In this document: positions 24,301-34,264 of the stretch, piece after piece
Layout of the letters: every line of letters starts with the position of its first letter
How positions within the stretch are numbered: the first letter of the stretch is position 1
From: Atriophallophorus winterbourni
Taxonomy: Eukaryota; Platyhelminthes; Trematoda; Plagiorchiida; Microphallidae
DNA: 64,000 nucleotides
NCBI GenBank assembly: GCA_013407085.1
Contig: JACCGJ010018795.1
Span: 1 to 64,000, forward strand
Reading direction: 5' to 3'
Notes under the pieces: generated by a model
Database searches by the model: none
Told to the model about the DNA's origin: nothing
What the model saw: only the letters and a program-made list of their open reading frames with translations
Made by a program: the position numbers and the translations under genes

Positions 24301-27300
24301 AAGAAGATTTGACCAAGGAAATACAAGAAAAAGAGAAACAGCTCGTTGATTTGAACACAAAATATGAACAGGTTTGTTGGTTCCAGCTAAGTTTGACGCA
24401 ATGAATTTTAAAACAATGCTATCTTTGTAATATATTTTGATGCTCAGGGCACATTCGCTTATACACCACAACCGGTTTCTCGTTGTATGCCGTCATCATG
24501 TGGAGACTGTAAGGTCAGATTCGTGTTATTTTCATTACTCATGTCAAGAATTTTGAACAGTAAGGTCTAACATAGCTAAATTCGGTTGGCAAATTATACA
24601 AATGGGAGCAAAGCTCGTATTACAAATTCGAATTTGGGTATATAAATCGAAAGAAATATAATGACCTCATAGTCTTTAAATGTTCGAAGCAAACAAAAGA
24701 GCAGTCGTGACACAGTATCGTGGCCCAAATATCGTTAATTTGATTTAAACATCCTCAATAAAATTACATAGCTCGATGTAGTTTCTAATTATGCTGCATG
24801 CGGTAACGAATTTGGCAATGATTCTGCTCACCAAATAGACTTAATTTTATCATAGAAATATTTGCAGAAATTCTTAGCAAGATTTTCGATCGTTAAAACT
24901 AGGTGTAATCTAAGATGGCCATATTTTAAAATTAGGCTTGATGGAATTATTATCATAATTCCTGGTAGCAAAACTTGGGTACACTGACAAAACATGATAG
25001 AATCTGAAGAATTGTAAGGCTAATATGACAATGAAGTACGTGTTTCTGTCGAATGAATCTTTTGAAGTTTTACAAATTCCACAATTTCGGAATTCGCCAG
25101 AATGCTGAGAATCAAAAGTATTTACAATAGAAATTTCAGGATTGCTTATTAATGACTGTATATAATTTGTGACACGCTATCTCGAGATATGCGAGAATGT
25201 TGATTTTTATATATGAATGAAAATTTTCAGTTTCATATCGTTATCTTTCATTATCTTTTAAAAATCCAGATGCTTAAAATATTTAGTATTAAAAAATTAT
25301 CATTTGATTATTGCGTTAGATGAAAATACCAAAACATTTTTCAAAAATATAGTGGTTCTTTCTATATTTTTACATTTTTATTTCTTCTAATAATCAGATT
25401 TGTGTTGAAAAGGATAAATTAGAATTACTCCGCGCGACATCGCTCCAAGAAAAAGAACTCCTCGCACAAGAGAAAGAAGAGCTTTCCAACCGTTTAAATG
25501 TCACTCAAACAGCCCTGAACGATTGCAAGGAGTATATCGGAACGTTACAGAAAAAAGCGAGAGAAAGCCGTAAAAGGCGAGCCAGAGCAGCAATTGAACT
25601 TAGCGAAAACATAGCCCTAGAGAGAGAAAATCTCGTACGGCAACTGGAACATTTAAGGTATGTGTAATCCAGTCTAACGATTGATTTATTTGATTTCAGC
25701 GGAAGAATTCATTTCTCGCATCTGAATGCTGGTTTTAAATAACATGCATGAATAAAATCATCGTATATCAACTTGAACTATCATAATCAATCATGTGAGC
25801 TAAGTTAGTCTTGTTGACTTGAGATGAAATGCTCGTGATCATATCGTACAAAGGAGGAAGTTTACGTCAGGTAAATTGAAGCTAAATCGCACCCCCAGTT
25901 CAAACGACTATTATGTTATTTGCAGCACCTCCGATAATGAATCTTTTACCACGACACCCGCTACGTTTCGCACTCACCAGCTGATTGCATCCCAATTTCT
26001 CCCTGAGGTCAACTTATTCAACGATAATCACGCATAACCACGAATCTCATAACACAAGAGAACCTCAGTTGATTAAACGCGTTTATTTCACACATGACCT
26101 GGAATAAAGCTCATGTCTATTTCTTACAGGCAAATCCCGTTCACACAACACTATTTTCCACATGTCTGTATCGGTTGTCACTGAACACTGATTAAAAGAA
26201 AACTAATTTTAATTGATTGAGTTGAGCTAAGTTGGTGTTTTACTTAGGCGACATACGACTTGCACTAATTTGATCGAGGCGTACATTCGATATATTCAGC
26301 ATTTGATGCACAGGATTGTAGACAGATTTACTTTATCACAAGCATTCTTCAACAACGCGAGGGTAAGACATCAATCAAAACAAGGCGCAAAGTTTAAGGT
26401 TGCTTTTATATGTACGAGGAATATATTTCTTTTAGGATTGTGATCACCAGTCTTATATATATCTCACTTTGAATGCACTATCCTAAGTAAATATTACTAC
26501 TCACAATTAATCCATGTAGAGCGATCAACAAAAAGCTATTGGACGACAAAGAGGAGCGACGTCTACGGTGTATGAACAGTTCCCGTAACAAAGTGGGTAG
26601 CTCTTTTGGTGGTGAAAAGATATCGAAAGCGAGCTCGCGTCGCCTCTCAAACGCTCGGAATAGCATGAGTGGTTTTGAAAGTCAAGAATCGGCTGTTTAT
26701 GGATCGCCTGATGTGAATTATGTCCGTCCGCAATACAATCGCACTGTGAGAAGTGATATCGACAACGCCAGACGGGGTTCAGTGTTGGCGACTTATTTCA
26801 AAACAACGTGAGTTTAACGTAATTTCGCAGAAAGCTACGTTGCAGCTTCACACTTTATAAATAGAAACTAATTTTTCTGTTTCACCGTGTTCAACACTGG
26901 TTAAAATATATTTAAGGGTATGTTGAATGGTTCTTCGGAATCACTGTAGCCTTATTCTCATAATTTTGAAAAAAATGTAGACTTTGCTCCTGACAGCAAA
27001 TCCACCATCAGGGCCTTATTGCTGACTGTAGGCGAAAAACAACAGAAATAGGTCAACACTTGAATATTTGCTCTAAATACTTCATCTATTGCCTTCAATT
27101 GTACTTTACATTAACGGGATGGTAAACAAATCTATACTCGGAAGGCTCTTCTACTCAAATTGGCAAAACATACGTATAAATGCCTCATCTATCCAGTGAA
27201 ATTCATCTGAGCTAATCAATAACAATGACCACATTTTGGAATGCTCACATTTTTCTGCATTTTTGCACCACAACCGGTTTCTGGCTTTTTTTAATTATCG

Positions 27301-30300
27301 GTGGAAACAATTAGCTTAGAATCTGTTAACGTTGAAAAAATTGAATAGTACTAAGCCATATTCTACCAGGAAGACACTGCTTCAATGCTCGTTTAACCAG
27401 CTCACCACTTGACAATGACAAATAGAATGAAAGCACTTAAATTTGGTACGCGCAGGGAAATAAGCAATTCAAAAATTGTCATAAAACTGTTTTTTAATTC
27501 CTTACAAGTAATAATCATGCTTAATTATTTCCAGCGTAAAAATACCACAAAACATCTGTTTGGTTAACAGATTGCAATGTTTTTCGTAATATTTTTTCAT
27601 ATATCAAATTGAGACTTTGAGTTCAAATACCTCAAAGGATTAATAAATGTCACGCATACCATTATTATTTGATAGTCATAAATCGATTTATCGTGTAAAT
27701 TTTCGCTTCACCGTAACACACTCAGCTCTAGTTGGCACAACGTTGAAAGAAAGCCAGCTTATGTGTTTTGCTCTCTGTGTCTTTGGTATGGAGAACGTTG
27801 ACCTGATTTCAGTTATATAAAAGGCGCATTTTTGTTTCCAATTTTTCTTTCATACATACCAGTACCACGCATCAGAAGTCAACGGAGAGCGATCTTTCGC
27901 ATATTATGGAGTTGGACGAAGAAGCAGGCGAAACGATTGGTAAGCGCTTTGCATCATTCATTCATCCTCAAAGTCTTCAATTAATAATCGTAGGAGTTAG
28001 ATACTAAAAAGATTGGGCACTGCGCGGTTATTTCACGTATTATTAGGCAACATGTTTACCGGTATATGATAATAAATAAGCGTAGTAACGCAAACTTTGA
28101 TATAAAAACTATATTCGTGAATTTATATGATGGAGACTTCATGAAAGTTTCAATCTAATAAAATTCGCGATAGATTAGTATTTAATTTACATTATAAAAG
28201 CAAGTTTTGTATTTATATTAACGAAGGCAACAATGCAGAATAATTATTATTTGAACCGCGTAGTTGTGATTAAACACGTGTTTTGTAAAACATGAAAACA
28301 TTTTGTCTTCGTTCTGACAACCTCATTTGTTTTATTGTAGAACGTGGAGCAAAAAATCAACCGATATCGGAAAGTAAAAATACTCTGGATGATAATCAAC
28401 AGGTGCCCGTCGTTATCAGAATCTCTAAAGTTGCCAACAAGTATTGTTGGATTGTTAAATATAATTAAACCGCATATACCATAATCGACATTGAACATAA
28501 TCACTTAATTCCGTGCTTTTACATTATAACGTTCAACTTATTTTTTTGGAGTGATCGTGTGGCATTTTGTCTGATCAAATAATGGATATTACTGATGAAA
28601 AATTGAAAGTTGAAGCAAATGGAATCTTAAGTTTCGAAGTTTGGCGTAAATTAAAACACAATCACGTGAGGGCGTCTTGTAAAACCAGTGTATTATTACA
28701 AAGAGAACAATGTTGTTGAAGTATGTGTAAATACTTTGCGCAAAGTATCTGTTCAAGTTTACTAAATAGAGATACGGAGATTTGTACACTTTTCCATGAA
28801 CCATTTCTAATGTATTGTTTATTTGATATTTAAAGTATATTAAAGTTTTCAAATGACGTAAATCGCGGCGATAACATTGAGAATGAGTTGAGGTAGAGTT
28901 CCCTACAGCGACTGATTGCAACATCTCAGTCGTTGCGATTTTGTTGAAGGTTGGCACGCCATGACATAATCCTGAAATATAAATTTTGCCGGCTCAATGA
29001 CACGAATTACCATAATTCTATTCCAATTCCAAGTAATGGTTGCTAACTTGTTAGAATCTCTCTGTCTCAACATGTAATGACGTTTCTTTTATCACGAACT
29101 TTAAAGAAAAGTTGCGTTCAAATACGATAATATAAGTAGGATAATGTTTGTATACGACTCCTTTTTCATTTTTTATAATAAACATAAATATTCGGTTTGT
29201 AAAATCTTGTTTCAAGCATTATAGAAGTCTTGAACTTAGTAGCACACTCATATCCCATAAATCACCAGTGGTTCAGGTCAATGAGGATCTAGCCTTTCAG
29301 CTCCGAAATGCCCGTAGACAATATCATCGGTTTTTTTGATTGGAGCATTTGCGAAATCATAAATTAATGATACTTATACAGCATTTATATCCAATAACCG
29401 CTTTCATATTAACCCAACAACTTTGTCTGTTCTGAGAAGCACATACCGCAACTGTACTGACAAATAATTATTCGATTTTTTTTGAATCCCACAAATGTAA
29501 TTCGAGGGTATGTTAGTTAATAGCTGTTTCACCTTATCAATGTAATCATCTGATGTATCTGTGTAGTTCTATACACGAGAGACAACATTTTATCAGTAGC
29601 CCAAAGCTGTTGGACAACGCTGCTGGTTGATCTTAGGTCATTATCGATGGTTCCTCGCTAGCACTACGTGTGTTTCATTTTTATGTGAAATTTTTCATAT
29701 TTTTGAACTCAAACATATTGTTCACCTACCGGACAGTTATGTGCAATCGATCGCAATTTCATCCAGATTTGCTGCTGTGCACAAAACATTGTGTGTGCTA
29801 TAAATAGCCAATTTAATTTTTTAATGAATTTTATATGACGTAAAATCTAACAGCACTTCAATCATTTAATGATCCCAACATTAAAAATATGTAGGTGGGA
29901 AAAACGATATGTCATTTATTTTAATCTTAGTTCAATAATCGCCACATTCTCTCATGTGTACGATCCTCGGTCGATTTTGTGTTAGATACGATAGGAGCAA
30001 ATTAATGGTATGCTACAGCAAACAGTTCAGAGTAAGCAAGTTGCGCTTGTATACCACTGTTGGATAAGGTTGGTACAACACAACCTTTTCAATCACATGA
30101 GATCATACTCATGTAGATGGGGGTTAATCCCATCACCATGAACATAAAAGCACTTTTGCATGCATATCCATGCAGTGGGGTTTGTTTGATGGAAATGCAT
30201 GCAAATGATCTTTTTAGTTCCGAGCAAGGTTATCCGAACAGATACTGTGACGCCACCGTTGGGGGCGCGAGTGCGATGGGAAATATTGTTGGTATAGCTT

Positions 30301-33274
30301 ACGATGGGTTCTGGCCTACAATAATTGTTGAAGGAAAACTTTAACTTATAAGCCTCTAGTTAATGTACATATTTGTCTCTGTGAGTAAACATTTAGGAAA
30401 ATGTTGCCGCCTAGTTTAGTGATGAATCCTAAGAATGACACAGACATAAATCTTCAGTAACAGCTCCCATAATAATATCGACTACTTCGTCACGGGTGGT
30501 CGGGTAATTTGAGCCATCAAGGTAAATTTCATAATGTCAAGATATAGCATGATTGTGTGGTATTATACATTAAAAAAGAGCATTAAAATTTAAAAATTAC
30601 GTTCCGATTCCAAAATCTATTTTATTGTTTGTGTTTGCCTTATAGCTGCATACTCAGCGTATTTACAAAATCACATTTGTCGGTGATTCTGGCGTTGGTA
30701 AAACGAGCATCATTCAACGGCTCGTCACCGGGAACTTCGATAACAAACCCGGGATCACAATCGCCATCGATTTCTGTACGAAACTGATCGATAGCGATGG
30801 TGTCAACGCAATCTTGCAACTATGGGATACAGCGGGCCAAGAAAGGTAAAAGTGGTAGTTTGTTGTTTTGCTTGGTTTTCCCACGATGAATGGATTTCAT
30901 TAATTACAGCAAAATCACGGAGAATGAACAAATATTTGTAGCACGTTGATCCGATGGTAAAATGTTTAAAACCAGAAATCACAGTATGCATGAGTCGAAT
31001 AATTGCAATAATTTTGATAGATCATTATATCGGTGAAAGAATGAAATCACTCATTTTTTACATGAGAGGCAAATACGTGAAACTGGATACGGAGTATAAA
31101 AAGGAAATTGAATAAAATTACTTTGGAAAGAGCCCAAGCTGACACTCAGCACATGTGCGAGTCGAGACTGTTCGAGTCAATATAAATTATATTTTGACTT
31201 GTCATGGTAGGACCTTTATTAGCTGGGAAGTATTCCTATTTAAATGACCACGATTGATTTAGAATGGACTCGATTTGCACTTGTCCATTTTAGTTTTTTT
31301 TCTTATAAAGTGAATAAACCTCAAATACATCTATTTTGAATCTAAAGTTAATCGGAGGCATCTAGCACATTTGTGAATCAGTGAACTAGCTAATTCTTGG
31401 CGGAGTTTTGTGGCAAAATAAATGATTTTACAAACAAGACGTTGATTCAAATTCAAGATTGTTTATTTATAATTGCGGACTAGCTTGTGGCTTTACGTTT
31501 AATTAAAATCGAATCCGCTAGATCAGGATACGAGCCTATGAGTATTTAAGCACCAGTTTCTTAAGGCCGTTGTAAATCTAATTCAATTTCTCGCTTGTCC
31601 AGGTTCCGAAGTATAACGAGACAATACTATCGTCGAGCAGATGCGGTAGTGGTGGTCTACGACGTAACCAACGAAACCACTTTGATCACTTTGCGTGGCT
31701 GGTTGCAGTCGATTCGTGATGAAACGGAAGAGAACACTGTAGTCATGATTTTGGCTAATAAAATTGATCTCTTGGAGAAAAGGGAAGAAGGAGTTGATGA
31801 AAAATCGACAAATTGTGCGATGCAAGATTTGATCAAGGTTAGTCTGCATTAAAAATCACTTGCTTATTGAAAGGGTTGTATAAAAACGATTGCTATATAT
31901 TGAAAATCAATTAATCTCATTGCAAGATTAAGGTCCAACAAACTGTCACCTTTTCTCTTGTACAATTTTGGCGGTTCCAACAACTAGCTGAAATAAGTCT
32001 GCGCATATATCTCGTTAGCCTCCTTCAGTTGATGTCGACAATTGATGTACATCATTAGCACATGAGGTTTTCATGCTTCACAGTTTTAGAATTACCAAGC
32101 AGTCCGAGTTGGGAGGAACAATCTTCCACGTATCACTCACAGCGATAGGTAGTTGTACGATGACGGCATGATCTACGGTTGGCAGCCGAGAGCGCTTTCT
32201 GCACTTCTCCGGCTTGCAGACAATGCCTCATACAATGCCTGAAACATAAACGGTCAAGAGCAAGATTTATTCAGTTCGTAAGATCCATGTCACATTTCGC
32301 GCAGTTTGCTTTCATCAGAACAAACTCAATTATACCAAAATCGTTATCTGTTGAATAAAATATTTTATGCAGGACACAATTATTAGTAAGGAATATATAC
32401 GTGCAGCTGGAAAACGGTAGTTTTTCTAGGCCATGTGTGATCTGCCTATTCATCGACTTTCTGATTTCAACTCACTATAGATTATGCATTTTCTTTGAGT
32501 CGCTACATTCGAATAATCTTAGACAAATCTAATGTGCCTGTTACGCTCAACAGAGCATAAAAATAATAGCACTTAATCAGGATTTCTGTTTTACGAAAGT
32601 GACTTAAAACTTCGTATGCCTGCGGTTTGAATGGAAGTCAATGATACGCAATACTCCAGCACTTCATGAAGTATCGTGCCAATATGTCATTTGCTCCTAA
32701 TTTTGCAGATATCAAATTTTCCCAGATATGCTAACAGAAGTATTAAGTTTTATCTGAATATGATATAAATGCGGCCCACTTAACTTCAGTTCACATTAAA
32801 ATGTAGCCAATACTGTTTTCCATAAAAGTTTGCACTCAACCAACCATAGCGCACAACGAGTTATCTTCAGAACATATAATCATCTCGCTATCACTGATCT
32901 TCATCCTACCCTCAAAGCACTGGACTGATATCTGACTGCCGGGATCATTATTGTCGAGTAACGGTACATTTTCGTAAAATAATAAAATCCACCTGCTTGC
33001 AAACCGCAATAAACCAGTTGCAAGTGAATGGAATGTGAACCCACCGCTGAACTTATTTTCAATTTTTAGGATTACGATTCGATCGGTTTCGAAGTGAGCG
33101 CTCGGACGGGACATAATCTCGATTTAGCTTTCGTGGAATTGACAAAGTATGTTTACCTGAACATTTCACCTAATATTTCATAGGTTATTGACCACCAAGG
33201 AAGATAACTTGCTTCAAAATATTATCAAACTCGAGGAACCCGTAATGAGAAAGAAGAAATTTTGTTGTGGTTGA
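12130..33274 (+). CDS. RASEF: EF-hand / coiled-coil / Rab GTPase fusion (RASEF-like), 13 exons
   Basis: Thirteen GT-AG exons join in phase into one 645-residue protein: 12130-12316, 15269-15395, 23215-23361, 23506-23596, 24276-24371, 25398-25657, 26520-26807, 27863-27939, 28341-28402, 30646-30845, 31603-31837, 33070-33146, 33184-33274. The order is an EF-hand pair (residues 1-62), a charged coiled coil (about 105-330), a Ser/Arg-rich linker (to about 445), and a Rab-family GTPase (446-645) with P-loop GDSGVGKT 458-465, DTAGQE 506-511, NKID 564-567 and SA 600-601, ending Cys-Cys-Gly for geranylgeranylation. This is the layout of RASEF (Rab45), CRACR2A and RAB44, large Rabs acting in dynein-linked or calcium-linked membrane traffic. 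Choice among those three is uncertain. The start is the ATG in GCCATGG, downstream of an in-frame TGA. Odd points: both EF loops lack ideal calcium ligands, and switch I has TIAIDF rather than TIGIDF. Confidence 0.88.
12873..12925 (+). ncRNA. Hammerhead-like ribozyme relic D (upstream core)
   Basis: CTGA (12,885) followed by GTACAAACAGCAC is the CTGATGA plus stem II region with a three-base deletion. GAAA (12,902-12,905), CTGG and the cleavage triplet GTC (12,909-12,911) are intact and followed by GTGGGGTGTGTG. Loss of TGA from the catalytic box predicts inactivity. Confidence 0.55.
13083..13135 (+). ncRNA. Hammerhead-like ribozyme relic E (downstream core)
   Basis: A perfect CTGATGA (13,094-13,100) is followed by GTGCAAACAC and AAAACCAGTC, so the CUGAUGA box and GTC triplet (13,118-13,120) are both present. 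The 3' arm of stem II is shortened and G12 of GAAA appears as A. A three-pair stem GTG/CAC around CAAA is still possible. Stem I is poor. Probably inactive. Confidence 0.55.
13862..14361 (+). mobile_element. CR1-like 3' fragment (RT C-terminus and tail)
   Basis: LQRRLRSDVIIKYKILN at about residue 20 of the frame, a later RSHSAAYKF and a closing SVSKHSLETW-like stretch correspond to the conserved C-terminus of CR1 ORF2 (LQRRRLRGDLIxxYKIL, then GHS, then the terminal helix). The element ends in CCATAAATTCTTGAA and repeats of TTGAATC (14,334-14,361), a CR1-type tail. Truncated at the 5' end. Confidence 0.75.
14390..14935 (-). mobile_element. CR1-like 3' fragment, inverted
   Basis: On the minus strand IDKIYHRAKTLM, then FTQRRIWGEIILMYKIVS matches the C-terminal RT region of the CR1 copy at 36,240-36,430 (FDKIYHRATKLV, FSQRRIRHDIILAYRIVS). 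A FWNSLP-like stretch and a 3' UTR follow, where a GTGGTGTTGTAAAG block matches 36,657-36,671. It lies tail to tail with the preceding CR1 fragment. Confidence 0.7.
15269..15395 (+). CDS. RASEF: Exon 2: EF-hand to coiled-coil linker
   Basis: Follows TTTACTCAAG and ends before GTAAGT. It encodes QLARDGKASNEAQLKAPTPH and then an acidic stretch ending VVLN. Entry phase 1 and exit phase 2 fit the neighbouring exons. The peptide is a polar linker with no domain of its own. Confidence 0.8.
15396..23214 (+). other. Intron 2 (7.8 kb) with an antisense RTE copy
   Basis: This is the longest intron of the gene. A degenerate RTE-like element occupies about 16,320-19,140 on the minus strand. The flanks (15,396-16,319 and 19,141-23,214) hold no recognised exon, RNA gene or conserved repeat, only AT-rich DNA with short open frames on either strand. 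Confidence 0.7.
16320..19140 (-). mobile_element. RTE-like non-LTR retrotransposon, degenerate, antisense in intron 2
   Basis: Read on the minus strand: a 5' UTR related to those at 39,630-39,740 and 60,920-61,010; the start of the APE endonuclease (LGCWNVRTLLNFGSLAITTR, frame 18,455-18,988); a middle endonuclease segment (18,038-18,373); then HLVTWYSNDERTVNQIDYIL (17,877-18,131), the conserved endonuclease end; and an RT region (about 16,450-17,450) with GKPAGKDKISVELIK and GCPLYPVLFNYGIEW. Multiple stops and frame changes make it dead. The 177-residue first frame is the longest open piece. Confidence 0.85.
23215..23361 (+). CDS. RASEF: Exon 3: start of conserved coiled-coil region
   Basis: Encodes YDQVAHIWKQLKKDNPNLL followed by SDFELMIAAIAKEL. 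The pattern W-x2-L...P-x-LL-x2-FE is what RASEF and CRACR2A proteins show just after their EF-hands. Acceptor TTCAG, donor GTAAGT, phase 2 on both sides. Confidence 0.88.
23506..23596 (+). CDS. RASEF: Exon 4: coiled coil
   Basis: Encodes KLSKQEEHMGRLFEEIDQQF and NQEKERIITE. Heptad-like spacing and the LFEEIDQQ segment resemble the RASEF-family coiled coil (LYEEMEQQ). The preceding intron is only 144 nt. Confidence 0.87.
24276..24371 (+). CDS. RASEF: Exon 5: coiled coil
   Basis: Thirty-two codons in phase 0, almost all Glu, Lys, Gln and Leu (EQLKERKLKEDLTKEIQEKE then KQLVDLNTKYEQ). It is a continuous amphipathic helix, expected to drive self-association. Confidence 0.87.
24460..24506 (-). ncRNA. 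Hammerhead-like relic F in intron 5 (antisense)
   Basis: On the minus strand CCAC and ATGATGA (493-503 of the 24 kb block) precede a decayed stem II, then GAAA, CCGG, TT and GTGG. Stem I is a perfect CCAC/GTGG four-pair helix next to the core, ACCGGT is the same stem III palindrome as copy A, and GTT is a permitted NUH triplet. C3 is A and stem II is poor. It forms a subfamily with relic G. Confidence 0.45.
25398..25657 (+). CDS. RASEF: Exon 6: main coiled coil
   Basis: Eighty-seven residues of charged helix with a basic patch (KKARESRKRRARAA) and the closing ELSENIALERENLVRQLEHL. That last segment closely resembles the RASEF/CRACR2A signature before the linker (SxxIALERExLxxQLxxLR). The donor GTATGT splits the final Arg codon. 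Confidence 0.88.
26520..26807 (+). CDS. RASEF: Exon 7: coiled-coil end and Ser/Arg-rich linker
   Basis: Begins INKKLLDDKEERRLR, the last helix of the coiled coil, then becomes a low-complexity linker rich in Ser, Arg and Asn (SSRRLSNARNSMSGFESQES). The RRLS and RRGS sites fit basophilic kinases. Acceptor CATGTAG, donor GTGAGT. Confidence 0.85.
27262..27306 (-). ncRNA. Hammerhead-like relic G in intron 7 (antisense)
   Basis: On the minus strand CCAC, CGATAAT, an A-rich decayed stem II, GAAA, CCGG, TT and GTGG follow in hammerhead order. The 3' half is identical to relic F (GAAACCGGTTGTGGTG), and stem I CCAC/GTGG is intact. The CUGAUGA box is badly mutated. Inactive relic. Confidence 0.4.
27863..27939 (+). 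CDS. RASEF: Exon 8: linker
   Basis: Twenty-five polar residues (THQKSTESDLSHIMELDEEA) between ACCAG and GTAAGC. Entry phase 2 and exit phase 1 fit the flanking exons. No domain is visible. Confidence 0.75.
28341..28402 (+). CDS. RASEF: Exon 9: linker before the GTPase
   Basis: Encodes ERGAKNQPISESKNTLDDNQ with the donor placed after CAACAG, because phase 0 is needed for the Rab exon. GTGCCC is a weak donor. The frame stays open another 21 codons, so an alternative donor downstream cannot be excluded. Confidence 0.6.
28403..30645 (+). other. Intron 9 with a core-less repeat relic
   Basis: No exon is recognised. A 122-codon minus-strand frame at 28,589-28,957 has no domain and looks random. 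At 30,060-30,225 a relic of the hammerhead-bearing family is present. Confidence 0.6.
30060..30225. repeat. Core-less relic of the hammerhead-bearing family (inverted halves)
   Basis: The left half is the family body on the minus strand, including TTTTCAATCACATGAG and the hairpin ATGGGGGTTAATCCCAT. The right half (30,176-30,215) is the plus-strand segment that follows the cleavage site in other copies, GTGGGGTTTGTTTGATGG, then ATGCATGCAAATG. The halves meet head to head and the catalytic core is gone. Confidence 0.5.
30646..30845 (+). CDS. RASEF: Exon 10: Rab GTPase, P-loop to switch II
   Basis: Opens the GTPase domain: KITFVGDSGVGKTSIIQRL contains G1 (458-465), then switch I KPGITIAIDF with Thr483 as the magnesium-coordinating residue, and WDTAGQER (505-512) is G3 with the catalytic Gln510 kept. 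The usual Gly after Thr-Ile is Ala485. The acceptor is CCTTATAG and the donor GTAAAA splits the Arg codon. Confidence 0.92.
31603..31837 (+). CDS. RASEF: Exon 11: Rab GTPase core
   Basis: Continues RFRSITRQYYRRADAVVVVY, a Rab-family RabF motif with YYR, then YDVTNETTL and G4 ILANKIDLL (NKID 564-567). An inserted charged loop (EKREEGVDEKSTN) follows G4, as in other long Rabs. Acceptor TTGTCCAG, donor GTTAGT, phase 0. Confidence 0.92.
31990..32285 (-). mobile_element. RTE-like 3' fragment in intron 11
   Basis: Matches the 3' ends of the RTE copies at 34.3 and 46.4 kb: AGCCTCCTTCAGTTGATGTCG near 32,017-32,037 is a decayed form of the 3' UTR hairpin, and CTTGCAGACAATGCCTCATA with GGTCAAGAGCAAGATTTATT matches 46,603-46,660. 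No open coding part is left. Confidence 0.6.
33070..33146 (+). CDS. RASEF: Exon 12: Rab GTPase G5
   Basis: Encodes DYDSIGFEVSARTGHNLDLA then FVELTK. EVSAR (598-602) is the G5 guanine-base loop (usually ETSAK). The acceptor is TTTTTAG, and the donor GTATGT opens a 37-nt intron. Confidence 0.88.
33184..33274 (+). CDS. RASEF: Exon 13: C-terminus with prenylation motif
   Basis: Encodes the hypervariable tail, finishing MRKKKFCCG and TGA at 33,272-33,274. A basic stretch followed by Cys-Cys-Gly is a Rab geranylgeranylation signal, so the protein should be membrane anchored. The upstream intron is 37 nt and ends TTTCATAG. Confidence 0.88.
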
Positions 33275-34264
33275 TTAGACATGATTTTTCGTTGCATCAA
33301 GATTTTTTCGAAATATCATTCATCTAATCCCGGAACAATTTCCGGACAATAAGATGTCCTAAACTTATCGTATGATCAGAAACTATTTCGCATTTTGTTT
33401 TCACTTGAAACATTGCTTTATTCAGTTAGCACAGATTCCATTTATTTTTCATTTATTTGCTTTTCGTATAATTCCTAAAATACAAGTTCAGGGTAAACCA
33501 AGGAATTTTTCAGCACAGATGGTAAACAAATGCCTTCATAAAAGTGATAATTAAGGCGGCATTTGCGGTTGAAACTTAAAGCCCTTCACAATATTTAACT
33601 TTAGTTTTAATATAAATTTGAGCCAATTGTGACCGGATTTTTTTGGTTGAATGTTTGGACTAAACTCAGAGTCCTTAACGAGCGTTAAACATACAATTGT
33701 GAAATATTTCTGTCTTTTGTAATCCAGCTGTAATCGATAAGCAACGTCTAGCAACAGTTTCGCTGCTAAATTTTGAATTGTCGTGCTCCGACTAGCTTGT
33801 GCTGAAGTTATATTCGAATCCTCGGTGAAAACATATCGAGCGTCATTCACCGGTGTACTCATGCTGTCCAGGATTTTGATAAAAGTAGCCAATTTCCAGG
33901 TGAACATAATGTCCGATCATCGAAGAATACATTCTCCTCATCTGTATGCGCAACAGAGTCAAGTATCACTTGCATCGGAATCATGTACTCGAATTGTATG
34001 TCTCCGTTCAATGAGAGCCAGCAATTAAAAGCCATTATTTTGTTCCCAATGTATGAATATTGGAAACAAAATCTTGGTGCGGCACGAAGACGTATATTGT
34101 GTTCAGCATTCCTAGATAACCTCATTCGTTTTTGCATTATTCTCACTTAAATAAACAATTCGGTCGTGCCAAACGTATCCATTAGACGCGAAAAAGTTCA
34201 AAAGTTACTTACTAGATTCCTGTTACCTCTCGTAACGCAGATCATAATTGAAATAACCTTGTCT
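33275..34264. other. 3' flank of the Rab-fusion gene, unassigned
   Basis: No canonical AATAAA lies just after the stop. Minus-strand frames at 33,551-33,907 (118 codons) and 33,859-34,146 overlap each other, and neither shows a domain I recognise nor convincing splice sites. They are treated as chance or decayed sequence. Confidence 0.4.

Noticed and set aside
28589..28957. 122-codon minus-strand frame in intron 9
   Set aside because: No domain, biased Leu/Tyr/Ile composition typical of AT-rich chance frames, and no splice or start context.
33551..34146. Two overlapping minus-strand frames (118 and 95 codons) after the Rab-fusion gene
   Set aside because: No recognisable fold or retroelement motif and they overlap each other in different frames. 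A protein search of both would be decisive.
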